A stretch of 34,003 nucleotides of DNA from an uncultured Acidimicrobiales bacterium (GTDB taxonomy: Bacteria; Actinomycetota; Acidimicrobiia; Acidimicrobiales; UBA10347): contig CALLPT010000128.1 of NCBI GenBank assembly GCA_938015575.1, forward strand, positions 1 through 34,003, given 5' to 3'. The notes beneath the pieces are model-generated. The model ran no database searches. It had not been told where the DNA came from and saw only the letters and a program-made list of their open reading frames with translations. Positions 15,498 to 24,182 of the stretch are shown in pieces. The stretch's first letter is position 1, and each line of letters opens with the position of its first letter. A program made the translations under genes and the position numbers.

Positions 15498-16846
15498 CCC
15501 GAGACCTGCAACGTGCGTTCGAAGCCGAGTACCTCGACGGTGACCGGCTCGCTGGTGGCAGCGATCACCAGGTCGGTTTCGCCGTTGAATGTTGGATGCT
15601 GCGACACGCCGCGTTCGGTGGTCACGATGACCGGTGTGCCGTCAGGGACGAATGCGCCCAGCGTGCTCACGACCGGGCCGATGGTGAGGCGCACGCCGTC
15701 GATGTCGGGGACGGCGGAGACGTCGAACCCGGTCACCATCGGGCCGAAGGGGACCAGCAGCGGGGGGCTGACCGTTCCTGATGCGGTGACGATGACGGAC
15801 TCGGTGCCGGGGCGGCTCGGTGCTTCGAGCGTGAACTCGGCTATCCCTTTGATGACCTGGGAGGTGAGGCGTCGGGTGCCGCCAGGTCCGACGACATCGG
15901 CGAACACGTTGACGCCATCGGGGAGCACATTGCCGAACTCGTCAACGAGTTCGGTCGTTTGCAAGCGGAGCAGTGAACGTCCGTCCGCGGGCACCGGAGG
16001 ATCGACGAGTTCAACGAGGAACGGGTCGGGGCTTCCCGCGACCTCGAGGAAATCGAGTTCTTTGCCGCGCCCGTCATCGACGGTGACGGCGACCTTGCTT
16101 CGTCCCGCGAGCGTGCCGCTGATGATGCGCGACCATGCGAGCAAGCCATCGGTCTCGATCGTGAAGGCCTCAGCTTCGAGGTCAGGTCGGGTGACGCGGA
16201 CGTCGACTGGTGTGCCATCGGAGACCGGGTTGCCCAATGCATCCTCGGCGACGACGACGATCATCGTGGCCGTTTCGTTCGTGGCTTCGATCGTGCGAGG
16301 GCCAAGGAACAGTTCGAGCGGATCGACGGCGGTGCCCGGGATCAACTGCAACGTGGCATGGCCGGTCTTGTCTCCGGAGATGGCGGTGAGCGTCAACACG
16401 CCCGAGGCCGGCCCCGTCGATGCCTCGATGGTGAACGCGGCGAGCCCATCGTCGGTTGTGGTGTCGAAGCGACGATGGGCGTAGCCGGTTTCAACGAGCA
16501 GGGTGACCGGCGAGCCATCGGCGAGGTCGCCTCGAACGCTCACGTTGAAGTCCTCGCCGACTCCGAGTGCGGGCGGTGCCACGATCGAAAGCTCGTTGGC
16601 GGCAATCGCAACGAACGGCTCCGGCGGTTCGGGCGAGGTCCCCCGAAGCCGCATGAAGGCCACGAGTACCAGTGCGACCAGGGCACACGCAAGCAGTGCG
16701 CGTCGGTTGCGCAGGCGCGGCGGCACGAGCCCGAGGAGGGCGCGGCTGCGTTGAGGTGCACTGGTCACACCGATCCGTCGGCGGGCCGGGCGCGTTTGTG
16801 AGCCCGATGACTCAGGTGGCCGGTTGGTTGTGACGCCCGTCACCAT
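15494..16846 (-). CDS. Membrane-anchored Ig-like repeat surface protein, 450 aa
   Basis: A basic N-terminal tail of about 45 residues precedes a single membrane helix (roughly 48-66, ALLACALVALVLVAFMRLRG). The rest is an all-beta extracytoplasmic region of about four Ig-like domains. They have the invasin/Big_1 style, for example ALGNPVSDGTPVDVRV near 210 and LVDEFGNVLPDGVNVFADV near 315, with SGVLTLTAISGDK-type closing strands. No catalytic motif is seen, so a structural, adhesive or ligand-presenting role is likely. ATG 16846 is 45 bp from the oppositely oriented GT-C-like gene; its stop overlaps the next gene as ATGA. It thus forms a two-gene operon with the composite glycosidase-like protein and a divergent pair with the GT-C-like gene. 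Confidence 0.75.
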   Translation of the reverse strand: MVTGVTTNRPPESSGSQTRPARRRIGVTSAPQRSRALLGLVPPRLRNRRALLACALVALVLVAFMRLRGTSPEPPEPFVAIAANELSIVAPPALGVGEDFNVSVRGDLADGSPVTLLVETGYAHRRFDTTTDDGLAAFTIEASTGPASGVLTLTAISGDKTGHATLQLIPGTAVDPLELFLGPRTIEATNETATMIVVVAEDALGNPVSDGTPVDVRVTRPDLEAEAFTIETDGLLAWSRIISGTLAGRSKVAVTVDDGRGKELDFLEVAGSPDPFLVELVDPPVPADGRSLLRLQTTELVDEFGNVLPDGVNVFADVVGPGGTRRLTSQVIKGIAEFTLEAPSRPGTESVIVTASGTVSPPLLVPFGPMVTGFDVSAVPDIDGVRLTIGPVVSTLGAFVPDGTPVIVTTERGVSQHPTFNGETDLVIAATSEPVTVEVLGFERTLQVSG

Positions 16847-16891
16847 GGTTCCGGCGACTCACGTTGGACGTCTTCGGGCCGAAGGAGTGGG

Positions 16892-19800
16892 GTGACAGCG
16901 CCGACGGTTTCCGGCGGCACCGGTGTTGCCGGTGCCGGAGGAGCACCCGTCGTCGACCCCGCGTCAGCGACACAACCCGTTCTCCCGCTTGCGCCTCCGG
17001 CGATCGAACACCGTGTTGCGCCTCGCTCGATGCCGCGGTGGAAGAGCTGGTTGCACCGGCGTGGTGTTCCTCGGACCTGGCCAGAGGTGCCTCCTCGTCT
17101 GCGGTGGGCCTACATCGTCACCGCGGTCTTTCACGGTGGGCTACTGCTCTTCGGGACCTACCGCAGCACCTATGACGCGTACGTCCACATCTTCCTCGCC
17201 GACCACTACCGGCGCGATTGGTTCTCGACCTGGGACACGCGTTGGTACACGGGCTTCACGACGGTCAGCTATCCACCAGGCACACACCAGGCCATCGCGG
17301 CGGCATCGAAGCTCGTCGGCCTGGATACCGGGTTCGCGTTCGTGCAACTGTTCTCGTTGTTGCTGCTCGCAACCGGCATGTATCGGTTCGGCCTCTGTTG
17401 GGTGAATCAGAAGGCGGCGGCAACCGGTGCGCTCCTGCTGATGGTGTCGTCCACGATTGCCCAAACAGTTCATCTCTACGGTCAGCTTCCGACGACCTTC
17501 GCAGCGGCGTTCTTGCTCAATGCCATCCCGTTCATCCGCAAGTGGGTGACGCACGGGCGTGCGGTCGATCTCGTCTGCGGCATCATCACGATGGCGGCCT
17601 GTACCGCCGGTCATCACGTGACCACGTTGTTCGGCTCGGTGTTCTTTCTTGGACCGGTAGTGGTGCACGCCCTGCTCGAAAAGTCGCGTGAGCCTCGCAG
17701 CGACGAGACGCTCACCGGTGAGCCCCCGATCAATCGGGCGACGTTCATGCCGCTGATGGTGCGGCGATTCCGACGCATGGCGCCGGCCGCACTGCGGGCC
17801 TGCATCCTCGGCCCGTTCATCTTGATGGCCCTGCTCGGGGTGGTCCTGCCGTATTGGATTTCGTCGGCGACCGATCCCATCAATCAGGTGTCGATCCCGC
17901 ACGGCAGCCGATCGAACTTCCTCGAGGACAGGAACCTCGGGCTCATGTTCTTCGTGATCCCGTGGGGGTTCAACTTCTTCTTGATCCCCTACGCAATGGT
18001 GCGGGCGGTACTCGACAAGAAGTGGCCGCTGGCCGCATCGATCTTCACGCTGTTCGTGTTGGGCACCGGTGGCACGACCCCGATCTCCGAAGCGGTGCTG
18101 GGCGGGGCGTTCTGGATTCTCACGCTCGACCGGTTCACGACCTGGGCCGCGATCCAGATCATGCCGCTCGCCGGCATGTTCGTCGTCAGCCTCGAAGACG
18201 GGTCGGTCGCCAATTGGCTGCGACGCACGGGTGGCCGTTCCTTGTTGCGGGTCACGCAAACGGTGCTTCTGATCGGGTTCATCTCGTTCACTCTGTTCTC
18301 GGCGACCTTGTCGCAGTACCGCAAGTTCCAACCCCAGTCCATCGATCCTGACCCGATCGTCGCGTTCTTGGAAAAGGACGACCATGACCGGTGGCGGTTC
18401 CTCACCCTCGGCTTTGGTGACCAGGTGGCGTGGGTGTCGGCCCAGACCCTGGCGACCCAAGTCGATGGGAACTATCACTCGGCGCGTCGGCTGCCCGAGC
18501 TGACCAGCACATCGGTCGAGCGACTCGAAGGAGCGAAGTACCGCGGCATCAGCGGGCTCGGCTCACTTCAACAGTTCGTCGAGGTTCCTGAGAAGTACAA
18601 CCTGAAGTACATCTTCTCGAACGACGCGTTCTACGACCCGCTCTTGCATTTCGCCGGTTGGAAGTCCCTCGGCCTGCTCGAGAACGGCATTGAAGTATGG
18701 GAGCGAGCCGACATCCCGCCGCTTCCGAATGAGCTGCCGTCTCGCGAGGTCTCGGCGTGGCAGCGGATCATGTGGGGGACCGTCCCACCCGCGGCGATGC
18801 TGTCGGCGTTGGCGGTGCTCGCCTGGACGTTCTTTGGGCGCCCGGGGACTCGCAAAGACGAAGAGATCGACATGGTCCGCCAAGAGACCCGGTTGGTGCT
18901 CGGCCCGCTCAAGTCGCTTGACGAGGTGCTCGGCAAGAGCGAGGACGTGTTGGGATCACTGCCGTCTGATCAGCTGGCGCCCAAGTCCGATTCGTTGTCG
19001 TCGCGGGCGATGACCACCTTGCGGGGCTTCGCAAATCGCAAAGTCAAGCGACGCACCAAAGCCATTCGCGTCGCCGTCATGCTGTGTCTGGTGTTGTGGT
19101 GGCCGGCTCGGGTGATCACGAGCGACGCGTATGTGCCGTCGCCTGAGCGGACGGCCGAGGGCTATTTCGATGACCTCGACTTCCGCCGGTTCGAAGACGC
19201 CTATGAACGGCTCGATCCGCGCACTCGACCCGACTATGAGCTGTGGCGTTTGCAGCTGTCGGTCAACGGTGGCTTGCTGGCCTCGTACGCAAAGCTCGAC
19301 CGCATGGAGGTCGAGACCACCGAGGTGACCGGAGACGGCCGGGCGACCGTGCGAGCGGACCTGACCTATATCACCGCGCTGGACTGGTACCCGATTGTCG
19401 AAGACGTCGACATGGTCGAACGCGACGGCGAGTGGTACGTCGTGCCCGAAGAACCCGACCTGTATGTCCCACCCCAGCAGCTGGCTCGGGTCGCCGGCAT
19501 CGAGTACGAGCAGGCGGGCCGCACCCGCGTCCGGGAAGCAACGCCGGACCGGACCGACAAACAGGATCGCCCGGACCTGCACCTGACCTCGGCCCGTCTC
19601 ATCGAATACGAAGGTCGTCCGGTCGTGATCGGCGAAGTGATCAATGTCGACGTCGACCCGGCGGACATGACCGTCTATGCGATTCTGCGCAATGCCGAGG
19701 GTGAACAGATCGTTCGCTACAACGCCACCGAGCAGATCCTGCATTCGTTGAACCCGCGCGAGTCCACGCCATTCCGTATCGAGTTCGAAGAAGTCGCAGC

Positions 19801-20308
19801 TGGCGTATCGCTCGACTTCGATCCGCTCGATTTCCATCCCGTGCAGCTCGACGAAGAGATCGTGTCCTACGAGGTCTACGCCCAAGCGGTGGTGACCGAT
19901 GCGGGGCTGTACCGCGGGCTGCAGGTCAATCAGGTCGCGGTCGGCCAAAACGACGAGGGCGAGTGGGTGATCGAAGGCGAGCTACGCAACGACGGAGTCC
20001 AAGAGGCGACGATCCCGATCGTGCTGTTCAGCTTCCTCGACGAGTTCGGTGAAGTGGCCTGGGTCGAGCACACCTATGTGGACTACTCCGTTCGACCGCA
20101 GCGCACGCAGGCATTCGACATGGTCATTCCCGATCTGTCCGGTCTCGAGCAGGTCAATCTGCCGCAGCTGTTGTTCTCACAAGCCAACAACGTGAATCAG
20201 CAGCTCGTGAATGCACCCACGGCGCTGCTCGAACTGCCGGCCGACTTCCCGTACCCGTTCTCCAGCGTGCGGGTCGACGTGAGCACCTTCATCTCATCAA
20301 CCGGCTAG
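16892..20308 (+). CDS. Giant GT-C-like polytopic membrane protein with extracytoplasmic tail, 1138 aa
   Basis: After a 70-residue disordered start come about 11 membrane helices (72-475). The first outer loop reads STYDAYVHIFLADHYRRDW, then RWYTGF and SYPPG; an acidic residue just after the first helix followed by such a loop is the mark of GT-C glycosyltransferases that use polyprenyl-linked sugars. An outer-face domain (480-620), another helix (628-648), a cytoplasmic segment (650-725) and a last helix (726-740) follow. The tail (745-1138) has an NTF2-like domain (PERTAEGYFDDLDF to DGEWYVVPEEPD) and two FxLYD-like beta domains (GEVINVDVDPADMTVYAIL; EGELRNDGVQEATIPIVLF). GTG 16892 has GAAGGAG four bases upstream. 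The sugar and acceptor are unknown; GT-C assignment is by topology and motif. Confidence 0.75.
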   Translation: MTAPTVSGGTGVAGAGGAPVVDPASATQPVLPLAPPAIEHRVAPRSMPRWKSWLHRRGVPRTWPEVPPRLRWAYIVTAVFHGGLLLFGTYRSTYDAYVHIFLADHYRRDWFSTWDTRWYTGFTTVSYPPGTHQAIAAASKLVGLDTGFAFVQLFSLLLLATGMYRFGLCWVNQKAAATGALLLMVSSTIAQTVHLYGQLPTTFAAAFLLNAIPFIRKWVTHGRAVDLVCGIITMAACTAGHHVTTLFGSVFFLGPVVVHALLEKSREPRSDETLTGEPPINRATFMPLMVRRFRRMAPAALRACILGPFILMALLGVVLPYWISSATDPINQVSIPHGSRSNFLEDRNLGLMFFVIPWGFNFFLIPYAMVRAVLDKKWPLAASIFTLFVLGTGGTTPISEAVLGGAFWILTLDRFTTWAAIQIMPLAGMFVVSLEDGSVANWLRRTGGRSLLRVTQTVLLIGFISFTLFSATLSQYRKFQPQSIDPDPIVAFLEKDDHDRWRFLTLGFGDQVAWVSAQTLATQVDGNYHSARRLPELTSTSVERLEGAKYRGISGLGSLQQFVEVPEKYNLKYIFSNDAFYDPLLHFAGWKSLGLLENGIEVWERADIPPLPNELPSREVSAWQRIMWGTVPPAAMLSALAVLAWTFFGRPGTRKDEEIDMVRQETRLVLGPLKSLDEVLGKSEDVLGSLPSDQLAPKSDSLSSRAMTTLRGFANRKVKRRTKAIRVAVMLCLVLWWPARVITSDAYVPSPERTAEGYFDDLDFRRFEDAYERLDPRTRPDYELWRLQLSVNGGLLASYAKLDRMEVETTEVTGDGRATVRADLTYITALDWYPIVEDVDMVERDGEWYVVPEEPDLYVPPQQLARVAGIEYEQAGRTRVREATPDRTDKQDRPDLHLTSARLIEYEGRPVVIGEVINVDVDPADMTVYAILRNAEGEQIVRYNATEQILHSLNPRESTPFRIEFEEVAAGVSLDFDPLDFHPVQLDEEIVSYEVYAQAVVTDAGLYRGLQVNQVAVGQNDEGEWVIEGELRNDGVQEATIPIVLFSFLDEFGEVAWVEHTYVDYSVRPQRTQAFDMVIPDLSGLEQVNLPQLLFSQANNVNQQLVNAPTALLELPADFPYPFSSVRVDVSTFISSTG

Positions 20309-20376
20309 AGGCGCGTGTGTAGGGCGGGGCTCGTCCCGAACCGAACACGCCAGAACCAGAGTCGGTCTGGTGGTCC

Positions 20377-20382
20377 TAGAGT
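20377..20382 (+). promoter_or_regulatory. -10 element TAGAGT of a leaderless promoter
   Basis: TAGAGT stands eight bases before GTG 20391, the same box as before gpsA. It supports GTG 20391 over GTG 20370 as the start of the downstream gene and implies that this gene has its own promoter besides read-through from 16892-20308. Confidence 0.35.
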
Positions 20383-20390
20383 TGCTCCCC

Positions 20391-21566
20391 GTGGACGGCG
20401 AGGAGCAGCTGAACCTCGATGCGGTCGAGCGATGGTTCGTGCATCGCGGCGTGCCCCAGGCGATCTTTCACTACAACGCGAGCGAAGACGTGCTGACCCG
20501 CATGGTGCCGTACCTGGTCGCGACGTTCTTGCTCGGCTCACTCGCCGGGTTCGGTGATCGTTTCTCCGGGTGGAAGCAGCTCCTCGTGGCGTTGGGTGCG
20601 TTTGCGATCCTCACCGCCGTTGCCCTGGGCGTGAACCGGTTGCGAGGTCGGCGCTTGCTTGCGTTGCCCGACGACATCGGGATCATCGAGATCGGCGCGT
20701 TCCTGCTGGGAGCGCCCCTGATCGCACTGATTTTTGGTCAGGACGCGGGGCGGCTGTGGTGGCAGCTGCTCATCGTCAACTTCGTTCTGCTTGCCGGCGG
20801 CTACCTGCTGACGACCTACGGCATCGTGCCCATGTTCCGATGGGGCCTGCGCGAAGTCGTCGTGCAGCTCCGAGGCATCGTGGTACTGCTGGCCCGCTCG
20901 CTGCCGCTGTTGCTGCTGTTCGCGACCTTCTTGTTTCTCAATGCCGAGATGTGGCAGGTCGCCCACGACCTGACGCCGGCGTTCTACGCAATGACCATCG
21001 GGCTGGTGCTGCTTCCGGCCTTGTTGTTCATCGTGTTGCGGTCGCCGACCGAGGTCGCCAACCTGCACCGCTTTGCCAGCTGGCAAGAAGTCGACGACAT
21101 CTGCGCAGCGACCGATGCCCCCATTCCGCATCGCGAGTGTCCGGCCGGCACCCCCGATCTGGTGCCACTCGACCCGGGCGAGGTCCGCAACTTCACGCTG
21201 CTCATGACCATTGCCCAGGTCGTGCAGATGCTGCTCGTTGCCCTGGTTATCGGCGGGTTCTTTGTCGGGTTCGGGCTCTTGACCGTGCGTGAAGAGACGA
21301 TCCTGCAATGGACCGAGTTCACCGGCACCGACTTCGACCCGCTCGCCCGGGTCACGCTGTTCGGCAGCGACATCGTCGTGACCTGGGAGCTGTTCGCCGT
21401 GTCCGGCTTCATCGCCGCGATCTCGGCACTGCAATTCGCGGTCAGCCAGATCAGTGACGAGCTCTACCGCGAACAGTTCTACGAGTCCCTCGAGATGGAG
21501 ATCCGCCAGGTCTTGGCCGTGCGAGCGCGGTACCTGGAGCCGCTCGTTGCCTCGGTCGTCGGATAG
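20391..21566 (+). CDS. Conserved polytopic membrane protein, 391 aa
   Basis: The N-terminal segment LNLDAVERWFVHRGVPQAIFHY, followed by six to eight hydrophobic helices, is the pattern of an uncharacterised actinobacterial membrane protein family; I recognise the family style but no function. Hydrophobic segments lie at about 40-58, 66-84, 95-118, 127-150, 162-190, 205-230, 280-310 and 340-365. A soluble loop of about 50 residues (near 235-280) contains ASWQEVDDICAATDAP. GTG 20391 is preferred because a TAGAGT box precedes it by eight bases; GTG 20370 would add seven residues. It follows the GT-C-like gene after 82 bp on the same strand, so it may serve the same envelope process, for example as a transporter or assembly partner. 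Confidence 0.7.
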   Translation: MDGEEQLNLDAVERWFVHRGVPQAIFHYNASEDVLTRMVPYLVATFLLGSLAGFGDRFSGWKQLLVALGAFAILTAVALGVNRLRGRRLLALPDDIGIIEIGAFLLGAPLIALIFGQDAGRLWWQLLIVNFVLLAGGYLLTTYGIVPMFRWGLREVVVQLRGIVVLLARSLPLLLLFATFLFLNAEMWQVAHDLTPAFYAMTIGLVLLPALLFIVLRSPTEVANLHRFASWQEVDDICAATDAPIPHRECPAGTPDLVPLDPGEVRNFTLLMTIAQVVQMLLVALVIGGFFVGFGLLTVREETILQWTEFTGTDFDPLARVTLFGSDIVVTWELFAVSGFIAAISALQFAVSQISDELYREQFYESLEMEIRQVLAVRARYLEPLVASVVG

Positions 21567-21577
21567 CGCCGTTTTGC

Positions 21578-21594
21578 TCCACTCGTCGAGTGGA
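21578..21594. promoter_or_regulatory. 17-bp perfect palindrome upstream of the CoA-transferase gene
   Basis: TCCACTCG and CGAGTGGA are arranged around one central T, ending 13 bp before the ATG at 21608. It lies where a -10/+1 region would be, so it could be the operator of a TetR- or GntR-type regulator. A hairpin role is less likely because no T run follows. No regulator gene is adjacent. Confidence 0.4.
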
Positions 21595-21607
21595 CGATGA
21601 TGGCGCT

Positions 21608-24046
21608 ATGGAAGACGGGATGCTGGCGCCGTATCGGGTGCTCGATCTGACCGACGGCCCGGCCGAGATTGCGAGCTTCATGCTCGCAGGTCTCGGTGCC
21701 GACGTGATCAAGGTCGAGCCGCCAGGGGGTGCAGCCTCGCGTCATGGCGCGCCGTTGGCCGACGGCGAGCCGGACGGGCTGGCGAGCCTGGCGTTCCACG
21801 CGTGGAACCGGGGCAAACGCAGCGTGGAGTTGGACCTCGACGACGATGGCGATCGAAGCCGCTTCTTCGACCTGGTCGCGACCGCAGACTTCGTGATCGA
21901 AGACGCCGGGGCTGGGGTGATGGCCGAGCGAGGGATCGGTTTCGATGTGCTCAAGGAGCACCGGCCGGACCTCGTCTACACCGCCATTTCCCCGTTCGGC
22001 CAAGACGGTCCCTACGCCAAGTATCTGGCCACGGATCTGACGCTCTCGGCGATGGGCGGCCAGATGGCCGTCACCGGCGATCCGGATCGGCGGCCGGTGC
22101 GGATCACGGTCCCGCAGACCTGGCTGCACGCATCGGCCGAGAGCGCGCTCGGTTCGATGATCGCCCACCATCGTCGCCTGGCGACCGGTGAGGCCCAGTT
22201 CGTGGATCAGTCCGTGCAGACCGCCGTGTTCTGGACGCTGCTCAACGCCATGATCCGTTCGGCGATCGACGGCAAAGACGACAACCGGGTCGGTACCGAA
22301 TTGCATTTGGCCACGATGCAGTCGCCGCTGGTGCAACCGACCTCGGATGGCGAGATCTGCCTGCTGCCGACGGGCAAGGCCATGCTGGGCCTGCTTCCGT
22401 GGATGCTCGAACACGGCACCGTCACCCAGGAGTGGGTCGACGCCGAAGACTGGGATACACACGAACGCCGCATGCTCGATGGCGATGAGCTCGTGCATTC
22501 GCAACAAGACGTGCTCGAAGCCGTACGGGCGTTCACGGCGACGCTCACCAAGGCCGAGCTATTTCAGGGCGCGGCCGAGCGAGGCGTGACCGCCATGCCC
22601 GTCAACACCACGGCTGACGTTGTCGACTTCGAACAGCTGGCGATCCGGGAGTACTGGGACGACGTCACGCTGCCGAGCGGCCGAACCGTGAAGGCACCGG
22701 GTCCGTTCGTCAAAGTGTCGGGCCGCCCCGTCGACTGGGGGAGTGCTGCGCCGGCTGCTGGAGCGCACACCGACGAAGTGTTCGCCGAGGTCGCAGCTGC
22801 GGCCGCACCCGAACCTGTCGTGGTGACGGGCAATCGGGGCCTTCCGCTCGAAGGCCTCAAGGTCGTGGACTTCGCCTGGATTGGTGTGGGTCCGATCACG
22901 GGCAAGTCGCTCGCCGACCATGGCGCAACCGTCGTGCGGGTCGAGGCCGAGGAGCCACCGGACCGGCTGCGTCTGGTCGGACCGTTCACCGACGGCGAGA
23001 TCGGCATCAATCGCTGCCAGTTCTTCGGTTCGTTCAACACGTCGAAGAAGTCGCTGCATCTGAACCTCAAGGACCCAACCGGGCTCGAGGTCGCCAAGCG
23101 GTTGCTCGACTGGTGCGACGTCGCCCTCGACTCGTTCACCGCCGGCACGATGAACCGGCTCGGCATCGGCTACGAGACTGTCCGAGCGACGAACCCGGGC
23201 GTGATCATGGTCGAGACGTGCCTGTTCGGCCAGACCGGGCCGGCCGCCCCGCTCGCCGGGTACGGCTACCACGCCGCGTCGATCAGCGGTTTCTACGAGA
23301 TCACGGGCTGGGACGACCGCGCGCCCGGGGGTCCTTGGAACGCCTACACCGACACGGTCGCGCCCCGGTTCTTGACGACAGCGATCTATGCCGCGCTCGA
23401 CCATCGTCGCCGCACCGGCGAGGGGCAATACATCGACCAGGCGCAGATGGAGTCGGCGTTGCACTTCCTTGGACCGCAGCTGCTCGATGTGCAGCTGTCC
23501 GGACGCAAGGCTCGGCGCTCAGGCAATTTCGACGCCGATCGCGTGCCGCACAACAGTTTCCCGTGTGCGGGCGACGACGAGTGGTGTGCGATTGCGGTCG
23601 AGACCCAGGAGCAGTGGGCGGCACTGTGCCGAGTGATCGGCGCCGACGAGTGGGCCGACGATGCCGCTTGTTCGACGGCCGAGCAGCGTCGGGAGTGCAT
23701 CGACGAGATCGAGGAACGCATTGCGGCGTTCACGCTCCAGCACGATCCGCAGGCACTCATGCACGTGCTCCAGCAGGCGGGTGTGCCGGCGGGCGCGATG
23801 CAACGGTCGAGCGACACGCTCAAGGATCCGCAGCTTGCGCACCGCAATTTCTTCCGGCCGATGCAGCATCCGGAGATGGGCGAGGTGCCCTACGAAGGTC
23901 ACCAGTACCGGATCTCCGGCTACGACAACGGGCCGCGGACGCCGGCGCCGTGCCTGGGCGAGCACACGTTCGAGGTGCTGACCGAGGTGCTTGGCATCGA
24001 GATGGACGAAGCCGTCGCGATCCTGTCGAGCGGGGCGTGCGGGTGA
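21608..24046 (+). CDS. Fused-dimer CaiB/BaiF class III CoA-transferase, 812 aa
   Basis: Class III enzymes move CoA between acyl-CoA and a free acid. They usually act as an interlocked dimer of subunits of about 400 residues. Here two copies are joined: the first (about 7-380) has YRVLDLTDGPAEIASFMLAGLGADVIKVEPP, and the second (about 410-805) has LKVVDFAWIGVGPITGKSLADHGATVVRVEAE. The catalytic Asp region in the second copy is intact (NAYTDTVAPRFLTTAIYAAL). In the first copy the equivalent stretch reads RITVPQTWLHASAESALGSM with no Asp, so only one active site is expected. The substrate cannot be read from sequence. ATG 21608 begins just before the conserved strand; an in-frame GTG at 21590 lies inside the palindrome and is less likely. 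Confidence 0.85.
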   Translation: MEDGMLAPYRVLDLTDGPAEIASFMLAGLGADVIKVEPPGGAASRHGAPLADGEPDGLASLAFHAWNRGKRSVELDLDDDGDRSRFFDLVATADFVIEDAGAGVMAERGIGFDVLKEHRPDLVYTAISPFGQDGPYAKYLATDLTLSAMGGQMAVTGDPDRRPVRITVPQTWLHASAESALGSMIAHHRRLATGEAQFVDQSVQTAVFWTLLNAMIRSAIDGKDDNRVGTELHLATMQSPLVQPTSDGEICLLPTGKAMLGLLPWMLEHGTVTQEWVDAEDWDTHERRMLDGDELVHSQQDVLEAVRAFTATLTKAELFQGAAERGVTAMPVNTTADVVDFEQLAIREYWDDVTLPSGRTVKAPGPFVKVSGRPVDWGSAAPAAGAHTDEVFAEVAAAAAPEPVVVTGNRGLPLEGLKVVDFAWIGVGPITGKSLADHGATVVRVEAEEPPDRLRLVGPFTDGEIGINRCQFFGSFNTSKKSLHLNLKDPTGLEVAKRLLDWCDVALDSFTAGTMNRLGIGYETVRATNPGVIMVETCLFGQTGPAAPLAGYGYHAASISGFYEITGWDDRAPGGPWNAYTDTVAPRFLTTAIYAALDHRRRTGEGQYIDQAQMESALHFLGPQLLDVQLSGRKARRSGNFDADRVPHNSFPCAGDDEWCAIAVETQEQWAALCRVIGADEWADDAACSTAEQRRECIDEIEERIAAFTLQHDPQALMHVLQQAGVPAGAMQRSSDTLKDPQLAHRNFFRPMQHPEMGEVPYEGHQYRISGYDNGPRTPAPCLGEHTFEVLTEVLGIEMDEAVAILSSGACG

Positions 24047-24147
24047 CGAGGTGAGGGCCGAGCCCACTAGCCCTGGCGTCTAGCTTTGGCGACCGCGATC
24101 GTCGAGAGGCCGGGCTCGTCGTAGGCGAATCCGCTATCTCTGCGAAG

Positions 24148-24178
24148 TTGCAACAAGGGATTCTCGAACATATGTTCG
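24148..24178 (+). promoter_or_regulatory. SOS promoter with LexA box for dnaE2
   Basis: A TTGCAA -35 (24148-24153), a 17-bp spacer and a TATGTT -10 (24171-24176) are overlapped by CGAACATATGTTCG (24165-24178), identical to the LexA box before imuA'. The dnaE2 ATG follows four bases after the box, so the mRNA is probably leaderless and LexA would sit right on the -10. Confidence 0.88.
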
Positions 24179-24182
24179 TGGT

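Noticed and set aside
14364-16484. A 706-codon open frame on the plus strand
   Set aside because: It is antisense to the composite membrane protein and the Ig-like protein, has low-complexity charged composition, no ribosome binding site and no recognisable domain. Long antisense frames are expected in GC-rich coding DNA.
17141-18478. A 445-codon open frame on the minus strand
   Set aside because: It lies fully inside the GT-C-like gene, is rich in Arg, His, Glu and Gln, and resembles a shadow frame.
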